64,000 bases of DNA, taken from an uncultured Maribacter sp. GTDB lineage: Bacteria; Bacteroidota; Bacteroidia; Flavobacteriales; Flavobacteriaceae. Position numbers and translations under genes: made by a program. The stretch is from contig NZ_CANMBB010000001.1 of the NCBI RefSeq assembly GCF_947495965.1, positions 1 to 64,000 on the forward strand, written 5' to 3'. Position 1 is the stretch's first letter; each line of letters opens with the position of its first letter. The notes beneath the pieces were generated by a model. That model had not been told where the DNA came from. It worked only from the letters and a program-made list of their open reading frames with translations, and searched no databases. This document shows positions 8,935 to 16,946 of the stretch, in pieces.

Positions 8935-9825
8935 ATGACGCAAAAACAATCTAGTATTCTGGTAGTAAACTTTATAATGCTAGTTATAACAAGCTGTAAA
9001 ATTGCAAACCTTAGTAAAGAAGCACTGACAGACATTGAACAATCTGAAAAAATTGCGACTCAAAAATTAAATGAAGTTATTTCAGCACAAGGATTCAATG
9101 TTTTAAAATCAAAAAACACGTTTGAATTTACAGCTACCGATTACTGGCCAGGTATTATAGGAAATATAGCTAAAATATGGCCAGAAAAGAAAACTACTAT
9201 CAAATTCAGGCATAATTTTAACACCTTTGATGGTACTGGTTTATTCTTGAATGGAGAAAAAGAAGGAGATTTGATAGGGATACAATCCTGGAATTACTAT
9301 GAAAAAAGTAAGGATAGTGAAGAGATTAAAAAGTATGAAATCGAAAAAAAGAAAAAGCTAGCTTTTGGTCTGGTAATCTATCATTATTTCTTGGAACTTC
9401 CTTATAGGTTATATAAAGCTCCAATAAAACGCTATTACGGTCAAAAAACTAAGAAAGGAATATCTTATGACCTTGTTTTCGCTAGTTGGCTGAGCGAAGC
9501 TCCCAACCCCGATTACGACCAATACATAGTTTGGATTAACACACAAACCAAACTAGTTGACTATTGTGTGTACACTCTACGTGAAAATAAAAACCCTATT
9601 ACTCGTAAAAAATATGGCTCAATAGCTTACCAAGATTACCGAAATATTGATGGTTTTATGGTTCCTTTTAATATGCCTGTAATGCTAGATAATGGAGTTA
9701 TAAAAAAGGATACTACTGATAAGTTTTTTCATCAAATAACTATTGAGAATTTTACTCTGGGCAGATTTGATGAGAAAGAACTCTATCCAATATCTAAAGT
9801 AAAAAAACAAATTGACACCAAATGA
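8935..9825 (+). CDS. Hypothetical lipoprotein
   Basis: The 296-residue protein has a signal peptide and lipobox (LVITSC). The mature part is polar and contains ATDYWPGIIGNIAKIWPEKK and AYQDYRNIDGFMVPFNMPV, which recall flavobacterial proteins with a LolA/DUF6503-like fold that are often annotated as hypothetical. No catalytic motif is evident. Its stop codon overlaps the start of the next lipoprotein gene by 4 bp, so the two are probably translated together. A divergent AraC regulator lies upstream. Confidence 0.6.
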   Translation: MTQKQSSILVVNFIMLVITSCKIANLSKEALTDIEQSEKIATQKLNEVISAQGFNVLKSKNTFEFTATDYWPGIIGNIAKIWPEKKTTIKFRHNFNTFDGTGLFLNGEKEGDLIGIQSWNYYEKSKDSEEIKKYEIEKKKKLAFGLVIYHYFLELPYRLYKAPIKRYYGQKTKKGISYDLVFASWLSEAPNPDYDQYIVWINTQTKLVDYCVYTLRENKNPITRKKYGSIAYQDYRNIDGFMVPFNMPVMLDNGVIKKDTTDKFFHQITIENFTLGRFDEKELYPISKVKKQIDTK

Positions 9826-10382
9826 AACAAGTAATTCTATATCTAATATTATTAATTACAACTAGCTGTACTCTTATGAAAACAACTGTAAAAAAAGAAA
9901 ATATCACTTTTGATTATCCTAATCAGAAAAGTAAAAAAGGAAAAGAACTTACTTTTGAAACTACCCTAAATTGCTCTGCAAAGGAAGTTTGGAAACTGTA
10001 TCAAAAACCTTCTGGATGGTTAGAAAATCTTAACCCTCAAGCTAAGCTTTCTCCCACACGTGATAATAAAAAAATTGAAAATTGGGAATTAAATAAAAAT
10101 TACACTTTTATTCTTTACATGTATGGCTTTATTCCCTTTGGAAAACACCATATTTCATTTGAAACAATTGATTCTGATAGTTTAATTATTCAATCTCGAG
10201 AACATGGCTTTATGGTGCCACACTGGGATAATTATTTTGAAATAAACCCCTTAACTAATTCTACTTGCAAAATTAAAGATGTTCTAAAAATTCAATCGAC
10301 AGGAATTAATGCTATCGTTTCTTCTTACGCGAAAGGAGTATTTAAAGCCAAGCACAAAAAAATAGCTCGGAAAATTGAATAA
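9822..10382 (+). CDS. SRPBCC-like lipoprotein
   Basis: The 186-residue protein has a lipobox (LITTSC). The remainder looks like a polyketide-cyclase/START-type SRPBCC domain: FETTLNCSAKEVWKLYQKPSGW at the start, a central run of beta strands, and a long C-terminal helix (GINAIVSSYAKGVFKAKHKK). SRPBCC proteins bind hydrophobic ligands in a deep pocket. Together with the preceding lipoprotein and the AraC gene it suggests an envelope system that senses or handles a small lipophilic molecule; this is inference. Confidence 0.6.
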   Translation: MKQVILYLILLITTSCTLMKTTVKKENITFDYPNQKSKKGKELTFETTLNCSAKEVWKLYQKPSGWLENLNPQAKLSPTRDNKKIENWELNKNYTFILYMYGFIPFGKHHISFETIDSDSLIIQSREHGFMVPHWDNYFEINPLTNSTCKIKDVLKIQSTGINAIVSSYAKGVFKAKHKKIARKIE

Positions 10383-10441
10383 AATTAAACTTGTAATTTT
10401 TTATCCTATCATATATTATGAAAATAAAAACAAAGCATAAC

Positions 10442-10463
10442 AAAGAACTGAGGTAAAAAGCAA
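10442..10463 (+). repeat. 22-bp repeat after a stop codon, copy 2
   Basis: AAAGAACTGAGGTAAAAAGC matches the copy at 6355-6376 with two differences. It lies about 60 nt after the SRPBCC gene stop and just before the next gene, preceded by GCATAAC, which resembles an attC left box. Confidence 0.45.
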
Positions 10464-10478
10464 GCTAAAAATTATAGA

Positions 10479-10964
10479 ATGTTCAACATATTTAAGAAAT
10501 CAAAAAATACCGAATCAAAAATACCTAAGCGAATTCCCATAATGCGAATGGAAGAATACCACACTCATTATCTTGGAAAAACTAGAGACGATAAATTATT
10601 CTTTGGAAGTGTAACTTTTGCCCATAAAAAACCAATTAGAGAATTAACCCCTGAGGAGAGAAACAAGTATCGAATAGAGCTTGCAATTCTTTATTTATTT
10701 GACAAAAACGGTAAATTTTCTGAATATAAATACTGGTCTACAGAAAAGGATAGTGAAACGCAAAGTGTATGGGAAGAAATGGAAAAATTAGTTGCGGAAT
10801 TGAGACAAGTTACATTATGCAATATTGAAGTTGAAACCTTCGAAATAAATATTGATGGAATAAAATGTGGTTTGATTCCTAATGAAGAATCAGTTAGTAT
10901 TGATTTATTTCCTAGCAACACTATTTCATTTCAAGAACCTTGGGATGGAGAATATTATACCTAG
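10479..10964 (+). CDS. Hypothetical cytoplasmic protein, cassette-like
   Basis: The 161-residue protein begins MFNIFKKSKN and has no signal peptide or membrane segment. It is rich in acidic residues towards the end (PWDGEYYT at the C-terminus). Size and composition resemble immunity-type or cassette-borne unknown proteins, but I recognise no family. The gene is followed within about 15 nt by what looks like the left arm of an attC-like hairpin that is now separated from its right arm by an IS110 element. Confidence 0.6.
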   Translation: MFNIFKKSKNTESKIPKRIPIMRMEEYHTHYLGKTRDDKLFFGSVTFAHKKPIRELTPEERNKYRIELAILYLFDKNGKFSEYKYWSTEKDSETQSVWEEMEKLVAELRQVTLCNIEVETFEINIDGIKCGLIPNEESVSIDLFPSNTISFQEPWDGEYYT

Positions 10965-10974
10965 CAGGACGGAA

Positions 10975-11128
10975 AATCCAGCTTACAACAAAACCTCCTA
11001 TGAAAAGCCTTCGTCCAGTTCTCTAAATTTAATTAATATTTTCTTATTTACCTTAAACCGCCTTTTTTTCTTTTAATATAACTTGCTCGCACTCCTATAT
11101 GTGATCGGTTCGAAACCTGAAACGTCAC
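10975..11128 (+). other. Left arm of a split attC-like site next to the IS110 element
   Basis: CAACAAAACCTCCTATGAAAAG near 10983-11004 is similar to the reverse complement of the right arm at about 12562-12590 (CTAATCATAGCTCAGGCGTTGG). CTTGCTCGCACT near 11083-11094 recurs as CTTGCTCACGCACT at about 12553-12566, so similar sequence flanks both sides of the IS. Confidence 0.45.
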
Positions 11129-11289
11129 CGGCATTTGTATGATTATAAATTATAATAAAACCGGTCACTTGCTAAAAATGTGATACTGAATAATACAGGC
11201 CACGGGTTTTGTTTTGTGATACGGTTCTTACTACTGTTTTAGAGCTTTGTTATCCTTATTATTTCTTTCTTTTATTCTTTTGTTTTTCA
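11101..11289 (-). ncRNA. Candidate bridge/seek RNA region of the IS110 element
   Basis: The non-coding stretch downstream of the transposase has possible RNA structure. GTGATCGGTT at 11101-11110 pairs with AACCGGTCAC at 11159-11168, and the repeated GTATCAC/GTGATAC words near 11181 and 11216 could close a second stem. Guide RNAs from IS110-type non-coding ends are established. Placing one here rests on position and these stems only. Confidence 0.35.
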
Positions 11290-12416
11290 TTATTCTATAA
11301 CCCCTATCGTATAAGGGACTTCGGTCTTTATAACAGCCAAAGTTCTACTTAGTAACTTCCTAGCGACTTTAACAATGATACGCTTCACATTCTTGCCTTG
11401 ATGTTTACGATAATACCCCTGCATAACAGGGTCTGCTCGGATTGCTTGCCAGGAAGCTTCCACAAAATAACTACGCAATAAACGGTTGGCTCTTGGGGTC
11501 ATTCCCATTGTTCTCTGATTATCGCCACTTTGATATACACTTGGAGACAGACCTACATAACCTGCCAAATGTTTAATATTTTTAAAACGTCTTAAATCTC
11601 CTAACTCACTTAATATACCACAAGCCACAATACCGCCTATTCCTGGTATACTTCTAAGCAACGTGTAATCTTTCTTATAATGTACCTTGCAGTATCTTCT
11701 AAGCTCCGTAGAAACATCTCGTAACTCTTGGTCTACAAATCGGAAAAAACGCATACGACTATCTAAAGTTGCCTTCGCCGTAGGATATTCGAACATTATA
11801 TCATCTAACCAATTACGGTACTTATGGCTCCAATGGTCATTATCGAACTCCTCAGGCTCCTTAATTCCAAAATACAACAACTGCATCTTGATATAACTCT
11901 TCACCCTTCTGAAATCCTTTACTAAATCATTTCTTCTTCTAAAAAGACTTCGAAGTTCCTCGCGTTTCTTATCTGGAATTATAATACTTTCTAAACGACC
12001 ATCTTTAAGTTCTCTAGCAATTAACTGAGCATCTATCTTATCTGTCTTTGTATGGCGTTCTTTACCTTTTCTATGAATATCGGCAGGGTTAACTACCAAA
12101 CTCCGCCAACCATAACTCTCAAAACAACGATGCGCATAATAACCACAGCAACTGGCCTCATAAGCAGTGGTTACTTCGTAGTCCGAAAAATGTTTCCTAA
12201 CATAATTCAATAGTTTATCTGGATAAGAAGACATGCTAAAAGATTTACCTGCAAACAAATCTGTCGAAAAATGAAATTTCCAACTTCGCTTGTGTATGTC
12301 AATGCCAATATATAACTTCGGTACAGCAGTAATTTGAGTTTTCATTTCTTTAATTTTTTGTTCATCTTAAAGATACTCGAATTACTGCTTTTTCATCAAT
12401 TCTAAACGTAATGCCG
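11129..12416 (-). mobile_element. IS110-family element (probable IS1111 group)
   Basis: One transposase gene lies on the minus strand, with about 160 nt of non-coding sequence after it and about 70 nt before it. A short subterminal inverted repeat, CGGCATT at 11129-11135 and AATGCCG at 12410-12416, may mark the ends. Longer non-coding sequence downstream of the gene is the arrangement of the IS1111 group, whose guide (bridge/seek) RNA comes from that side. The exact termini are not certain. Confidence 0.6.
11290..12345 (-). CDS. IS110-family transposase (DEDD recombinase)
   Basis: The 351-residue protein has an N-terminal RuvC-like DEDD domain: GIDIHK with Asp16, AYEAS with Glu63, and TDKIDA with Asp102 and Asp105. 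It also has a C-terminal Transposase_20 domain (LLRSIPGIGGIVACGILSEL, LAGYVGLSPSVYQSG with the Ser region, and MTPRANRLLRSYFVEASW). It appears full length and uninterrupted, so the element may be active. The enzyme catalyses RNA-guided insertion in this family. The plus-strand frame at 11687-11896 is a shadow. Confidence 0.95.
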   Translation of the reverse strand: MKTQITAVPKLYIGIDIHKRSWKFHFSTDLFAGKSFSMSSYPDKLLNYVRKHFSDYEVTTAYEASCCGYYAHRCFESYGWRSLVVNPADIHRKGKERHTKTDKIDAQLIARELKDGRLESIIIPDKKREELRSLFRRRNDLVKDFRRVKSYIKMQLLYFGIKEPEEFDNDHWSHKYRNWLDDIMFEYPTAKATLDSRMRFFRFVDQELRDVSTELRRYCKVHYKKDYTLLRSIPGIGGIVACGILSELGDLRRFKNIKHLAGYVGLSPSVYQSGDNQRTMGMTPRANRLLRSYFVEASWQAIRADPVMQGYYRKHQGKNVKRIIVKVARKLLSRTLAVIKTEVPYTIGVIE

Positions 12417-12592
12417 ACTTTAGGGCAAAATCAAAAGTTCTGTGTATATTTATAATGTCGCTAAATCTTATGCCCCGAAGCATCGGGGTAGTCTTGGAAA
12501 AGAAAAAAACAATGAGCTTTAGCTTCTTGCGCAGATGCAAACCAAAAATTTCCTTGCTCACGCACTAATCATAGCTCAGGCGTTGGTAATAA
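12417..12592 (+). other. Right part of a split attC-like site upstream of the AraC gene
   Basis: The end TCATAGCTCAGGCGTTGG (12569-12586) shares its TCATAGC..CGTTRG layout with the right ends at 991-1011 and 3524-3541. It is 28-50 nt ahead of the next start codon. A GC-rich hairpin, GCCCCGAAGCATCGGGG, lies at about 12472-12488. The left arm seems to be on the other side of the IS110 element. Confidence 0.45.
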
Positions 12593-12619
12593 TGAAACTC
12601 GATTGATAAATTCATAAGA

Positions 12620-13471
12620 ATGAATCGTGAAATAATAGATATTAATGATTACACCATCTTGTTGGAAGAAGCATCTACTGATAATAATTTAGTAGATTCA
12701 TGTTTTTTTGATGAGCCTGTAATAGCTATCGCCTTTTATGGTGCAGGTGATGTTGGACTTAACGTAAAATTTGATGGAAAAGCCAAAGAATTTCATCACA
12801 CGAAAGGTATGGTACTATCATTTTATGCAGATAATATGGTAGAGTTTGAACATCATGTTTCCAAACTAAAATCACTGCAATGTTTAGTAATCGCTACAAC
12901 AATAAGAAACATAGACAAATTGCCGAATGGTGAAGGTCAATTCTTGGAACAATTTTTACATCAATTAATTCACCCAAAAGATCATTATGTTGAAGGTCCA
13001 ATATTCAATATGAGCCCAGAAATGTTTCAGTTAGTTGAACAGTTCTTTAGCAATACTTACGAAGGTGAAATTAAAATGCTATTTTACAAAAGTCATATCA
13101 CGGCGTTGCTTTCTCATTATTTTGGACAATTGGCTAAACAACAAAACGTAAAACTTGATATTTCGCAAATAGAAAAAATTAATCTTGCACAAGACATTTT
13201 AATATCCGATTTAGAAAACCCTCCTTCCTTAACAGAATTGGCTAATAAAATTGGCATTAACACTAATAAGCTTAAAATAGAATTTAAAGCGCAGTTTGGC
13301 GTTCCTGTTTTTAAATACCTACAAAACGAACGTTTGAAGAAAGCTTACAATTTAATTAAGAACGAGCAAAAAACTATTCAAGAAGCCGCTTGGGCTGTAG
13401 GTTATGATAGTTTAGGTTCTTTCTCTAATGCTTTTGAAAAAAAGTTTGGCTACAGACCTAGTCAAGTATAA
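12620..13471 (+). CDS. AraC-family transcriptional regulator
   Basis: The 283-residue protein ends in two helix-turn-helix motifs (LTELANKIGINTNKLKIEFK; IQEAAWAVGYDSLGSFSNAF; KKFGYRPSQV). Its N-terminal 170 residues are a diverged sensor domain. It lies just upstream of, and parallel to, the DUF5367/DUF1772 pair, whose promoter region is at 13502-13555, so that pair is its probable target. A similar promoter occurs before the intact NmrA gene at 17595, so the regulator may act there too (inference). Confidence 0.85.
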   Translation: MNREIIDINDYTILLEEASTDNNLVDSCFFDEPVIAIAFYGAGDVGLNVKFDGKAKEFHHTKGMVLSFYADNMVEFEHHVSKLKSLQCLVIATTIRNIDKLPNGEGQFLEQFLHQLIHPKDHYVEGPIFNMSPEMFQLVEQFFSNTYEGEIKMLFYKSHITALLSHYFGQLAKQQNVKLDISQIEKINLAQDILISDLENPPSLTELANKIGINTNKLKIEFKAQFGVPVFKYLQNERLKKAYNLIKNEQKTIQEAAWAVGYDSLGSFSNAFEKKFGYRPSQV

Positions 13472-13501
13472 AGTTCTTTTCGAATAAATCATAATACTTT
13501 C

Positions 13502-13555
13502 TGAATAAGTAGCTAACTTATAGTTACAATAGATTTGTATCATAATATAAAAACA
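13502..13555 (+). promoter_or_regulatory. Promoter/operator duplicated upstream of the NmrA gene
   Basis: The block contains TGAATAAGTA, then a CTtATAGtTAC element, then TAGATTTG at 13530-13537, a perfect flavobacterial -7 box (TAnnTTTG). It then reads GTATCATAATATAAAAACAA. The block at 17483-17536 aligns with it without gaps. No clear TTG -33 box is present, so activation by a regulator bound at the partly palindromic upstream element is plausible. Confidence 0.55.
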
Positions 13556-13562
13556 AAAGATT

Positions 13563-13955
13563 ATGATTAGCAAATATTTATTTAGCGTTATATGTGGTAT
13601 GCTCGTTTGGATTTTAGGTGTAAGCTTTTACCTATTATCATTTTATCTCCCGATTTTAGAAAATCCCGAACTACAATCTAATATCGTATTGGCATTAGGT
13701 ATACTACCTAGTGCATGTTTAGGAACATATTTATTCTATACAAAAAGTTATCTAAAACCATCTACATTAGGACTTACATTTGTTATTATAGCTACGCTAC
13801 TAGATGTAATAATTACAGTTCCTGTATTTATAATTCCCAATGGTGGAAGTTATTCTGAATTTTTCGGAACCCCTTTGTTTTACATTATCATAGTAGAATT
13901 TTACTTCGTTGTATTTTATTTCGGAAACCATTTAACTAAAAAGATAAAAGCATGA
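13563..13955 (+). CDS. DUF5367-like membrane protein
   Basis: The 130-residue protein has four predicted membrane helices (about 7-29, 40-58, 68-90 and 104-122). The loop NGGSYSEFFGTPLFYIIIVEFY resembles the DUF5367 family of small integral membrane proteins. Function is unknown. Its last codons overlap the next gene's start (ATGA), so the two form an operon. Confidence 0.65.
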   Translation: MISKYLFSVICGMLVWILGVSFYLLSFYLPILENPELQSNIVLALGILPSACLGTYLFYTKSYLKPSTLGLTFVIIATLLDVIITVPVFIIPNGGSYSEFFGTPLFYIIIVEFYFVVFYFGNHLTKKIKA

Positions 13956-14431
13956 AAACAACGGTTCTTTTTATAACAGTTTTATTGAACGCACTTTCTA
14001 CAGGTTTTTTCTTCGCCTGGTCCGTTTCGGTCATATTAGGAACAAAAAAAGTAAGTGATTTTACTTATTTGGAAAGCATGCAGAGTATTAATAAAGAAAT
14101 TTTAAACCCAGTATTCTTCATTGTATTCTTTGGCAGCCTAATTACATTAGCCATGTGCGCTTATGTACAGTTTAACACCAAACCTATATTTTGGTTGGTC
14201 ATGGCATCAGCATTCATTTATCTAATTGGCACTTTTAGTATTACAGCCTTTGGGAATGTTCCTTTAAACAATGAATTAGAAACATTAAACATTACCAAAT
14301 TGAGCATATTAGAATTAAAAAACTTTAGAGCCTATTATGAAAGCGCTTGGAATCGGTATCATACTATTAGAACTATTTCAAGTATTATTTCCTTCATATT
14401 ATTACTTATAACAATATTTATTAAAAGATAA
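13952..14431 (+). CDS. DUF1772-like (anthrone oxygenase-like) membrane protein
   Basis: The 159-residue protein has four membrane segments and the DUF1772 signature: an N-terminal GFFFAWSVSV helix, SMQSINKEILNPVFF, GNVPLNNEL and a Trp/Arg-containing AWNRYHTIRTISS before the last helix. Some members of this family act as anthrone oxygenases, while bacterial members mostly lack a known role. It overlaps the DUF5367 gene by 4 bp and is followed by an NmrA pseudogene. Confidence 0.75.
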   Translation: MKTTVLFITVLLNALSTGFFFAWSVSVILGTKKVSDFTYLESMQSINKEILNPVFFIVFFGSLITLAMCAYVQFNTKPIFWLVMASAFIYLIGTFSITAFGNVPLNNELETLNITKLSILELKNFRAYYESAWNRYHTIRTISSIISFILLLITIFIKR

Positions 14432-14445
14432 TTTAAAAACATAAA

Positions 14446-15028
14446 AACGAACATTTTAGTTTTCGGAGGAAGTGGAAAAACGGCTGCTTTGATTGGAATG
14501 ATAAAAATACTTGGGGAAATGCTTTAAATAGCATTGAAAAAATGGTTCTGTCTTCTGAAAAAGGGGAAACCAAAGCAGAAACTTGTGAAAAAATAGCGAT
14601 GGATTCGGGTATAGATTATACTATAGTTAGAGCTTCTTGGTTTAACCAAAATTGATACGAAAGTTTCTTTTTAAACCCAATATTATCGGGAGAAGTGGCT
14701 TTACCATTTTCAGACGTTTTAATTCCATTTGTAGATGCCAATGGTATTTCAGAAATTGTAGCAACTGTACTACTAGATGATTTTTATATTGGTTAAATTA
14801 TTGAGGTAACAGGTCCAGACTTAATCACTTTTAAAGATATTGTTAACATCATTTCAAAGACAAGTAAAAGAAAAATGGGCTTTTACAACATCAAGTAAGA
14901 GCAGAATATACATGGCATGAAACAAATGCAAATACCTGATGATGTTGTGTGGTTAACTGAGTATTTAGTCATGTTTTAACTAATCCAAATAATGAACTGG
15001 TATTTAGAATCCGGTAAATGTTACATAA
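14446..15028 (+). pseudogene. NmrA-family NAD(P)-binding protein, decayed duplicate
   Basis: The segment is a close copy of the intact gene at 17595-18431. It has lost its start codon, has two internal deletions of roughly 90 and 120 bp (after GGAAAAACGG and after AATAGCATTGAA), and carries in-frame stops where the intact gene has Trp (QNW changed to a stop) and Glu (TATAATGGTGAAATC changed to a stop). A further deletion removes most of the last 30 codons. It keeps the 3' end (GGTAAATGTTACATAA) and the following terminator. Confidence 0.9.
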
Positions 15029-15051
15029 CCATTGCCAAAAAAGTCTTTAAT

Positions 15052-15095
15052 AATAGCGATTTGAAATAAGATTCAAGTCGCTATTCTTTTTTATT
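15052..15095 (+). terminator. Intrinsic terminator after the NmrA pseudogene
   Basis: AATAGCGATTTGAA and TTCAAGTCGCTATT form a long stem followed by CTTTTTT. It is the counterpart of the terminator at 18456. Confidence 0.7.
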
Positions 15096-15181
15096 TTGTA
15101 ATTTACTTTCCGAAAAGTAGCATCTATAAGCTGGCTACAAATCATACACAAACATTTGGCAATAATTAGCAAAAACCAAAC

Positions 15182-15775
15182 TTGAACTACAAAGCATCAC
15201 ATATCTTAATTTTAAATAATATCTCTAGATTCATTGATTTAACTGAATTAGAAGAACAGAAGTACCTTTCATTGCTTACAGAAATAAGTGTAAAGCGGAA
15301 GTCTTTTTTAATGCAAGCAGGTGATATAACATCATTTGAATATTTTATAACTAAAGGATGCCTAAAAGTATACACTCTAGATGATGATGGCGCACCACAC
15401 ATTTCTATGTTTGCTGTAGAAGATTATTGGACAGGCGACATGGCGAGCTTTATGACCAAGGAGCCAACACCTTATTTTATAAAAGCTACCGAAGATTCTG
15501 AATTGTTTGGTATTTCTAGAGCTAATTATGAATTGTTATTTCAAGAAATACCAAAGTTTGAACGATTTTATCGCATGCTATATCAAAAGTCATTAATAAA
15601 TTATATAAAACGCTCAAATCATGGCATTTCATTAACCGCAGAGGAGAGATATATCAAGTTCAAAACAAAATACCCAAATATTGTTAATAGAATTACTCAG
15701 AAAGACTTAGCTGGTTACATTGGTATAACACCAGAATTTATGAGTAAAATCATCACAAAAGTCAACCGAAGGTAA
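15182..15775 (+). CDS. Crp/Fnr-family transcriptional regulator
   Basis: The 197-residue protein has a cNMP-binding-like barrel (about 25-120, with FITKGCLKVYTLDDDGAPHISMF) and a C-terminal winged helix (ITQKDLAGYIGITPEFMSKI). A TTG at 15182 is used as start because the frame has a stop shortly upstream and the next ATG would remove a third of the barrel. It heads a run of four parallel genes (barrel protein, DoxX, FMN reductase, NmrA) that it probably regulates. Confidence 0.8.
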   Translation: MNYKASHILILNNISRFIDLTELEEQKYLSLLTEISVKRKSFLMQAGDITSFEYFITKGCLKVYTLDDDGAPHISMFAVEDYWTGDMASFMTKEPTPYFIKATEDSELFGISRANYELLFQEIPKFERFYRMLYQKSLINYIKRSNHGISLTAEERYIKFKTKYPNIVNRITQKDLAGYIGITPEFMSKIITKVNRR

Positions 15776-15828
15776 AAGTCTTAAACTAGTTCATTTTTTT
15801 TCATGTGTTCCATTCGGAATTTTGAAGC

Positions 15829-16467
15829 ATGAAAAAAGTTATCATCAGTACTCTTTTAATCATTGGTTTTTTTAATCCCTTACAAGCGCAATTTACTCAG
15901 GTAGAATTGTTTTCAGGATTTGATAAAACAGATTTTACCTTATTCTCAAGTTTTCCAATTAATAAGAGTCAGACATTGAGTCTAAATACACTGGCTTTTT
16001 TCCAAAAGTTTAAACAAGAAAATCAGGAATTTGATGAGGTTGGTGTACAACCCACAATCTTTTGGAATATTACCAAAACTATTGCCATTGGTCCTTCCAT
16101 ATACTATAATAGCTTTGCTGGCTATTCAAAACGGCTATCTGCAAAATACACATGCAATAATTCACACCTATTATTTGTAGTAATGCCAACATTGGCGTAC
16201 TCAAAGCAAACTAATGCTAGTTACACAGAAGTATTTGTACAAATTCAATATAGCAAACCTCTAAAAGACCATATATCATTATGGTTAAACGGCCAGTTAT
16301 TAACCATTTGGGATAAGTTTAAAACACATTCAAGAAGCTATCAACAGTTACGGATAGGAGTGTCTTTTTATGACCATCAGTTAGGTATTGGTTTAGATAT
16401 TGACCAGTACGGATTGAAGCCTACAAGAAAAACATCTCTCGGATTTTATTACCGAATAACTATATAA
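15829..16467 (+). CDS. Probable outer-membrane beta-barrel protein
   Basis: The 212-residue protein has a clear signal peptide (MKKVIISTLLIIGFFNPLQAQ). The mature part is made of alternating amphipathic strands with aromatic residues, ending in SLGFYYRITI, a C-terminal strand typical of small outer-membrane barrels. There is no specific family match I can name. It sits between the Crp/Fnr gene and doxX-like genes on the same strand. Confidence 0.6.
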   Translation: MKKVIISTLLIIGFFNPLQAQFTQVELFSGFDKTDFTLFSSFPINKSQTLSLNTLAFFQKFKQENQEFDEVGVQPTIFWNITKTIAIGPSIYYNSFAGYSKRLSAKYTCNNSHLLFVVMPTLAYSKQTNASYTEVFVQIQYSKPLKDHISLWLNGQLLTIWDKFKTHSRSYQQLRIGVSFYDHQLGIGLDIDQYGLKPTRKTSLGFYYRITI

Positions 16468-16489
16468 TAAATTTTAAATCTTAATCATT

Positions 16490-16942
16490 ATGAAAAAATT
16501 AGTAACACAACTTTTAAAAACAAATTTAAATATTGGATTTAGCATCGCAAGATGGACACTAGGCTTCATAATATTTCCTCATGGTGCACAAAAATTATTA
16601 GGGCTATTTGGTGGATATGGCTATTCCGCAACTATGGAGTCGCTTACCACACAAATGGGTTTGCCTAATATTATAGCTTTTTTAGTTATCATGATTGAGT
16701 TTTTTGGTTCCATTTCTTTGATTTTAGGGTTCTTCTCTAGGTTTTGGGCCATAACAATTATGGGAATGTTTACTGGTATAATTATCACCGCACAGCTAGA
16801 GCATGGTTTCTTTATGAACTGGTTTGGTAACCAAGCAGGAGAAGGCTACGAATATTCACTTTTAATTATAGGACTTGCCTTTAGCATCCTCGTTAATGGT
16901 AGCGGAAAATGGTCCATAGATGGTTTAATCTCAAAAAAATAG
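16490..16942 (+). CDS. DoxX-family membrane protein
   Basis: The 150-residue protein has four membrane helices and the DoxX signature (ARWTLGFIIFPHGAQKLLGLFGGYG, then IEFFGSISLILGFFSRFWAI and an internal EYSLLIIGLAFSILVNG). Relatives occur in redox or thiol-stress complexes. It lies 4 bp ahead of an NADPH-dependent FMN reductase, which supports a joint role in quinone or electrophile detoxification. Confidence 0.85.
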   Translation: MKKLVTQLLKTNLNIGFSIARWTLGFIIFPHGAQKLLGLFGGYGYSATMESLTTQMGLPNIIAFLVIMIEFFGSISLILGFFSRFWAITIMGMFTGIIITAQLEHGFFMNWFGNQAGEGYEYSLLIIGLAFSILVNGSGKWSIDGLISKK

Positions 16943-16946
16943 AAAA

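Noticed and set aside
10882-11076. 64-codon ORF overlapping the end of the hypothetical gene at 10479-10964
   Set aside because: Most of it is the upstream gene in another frame plus AT-rich sequence of the half attC-like site; no family resemblance.
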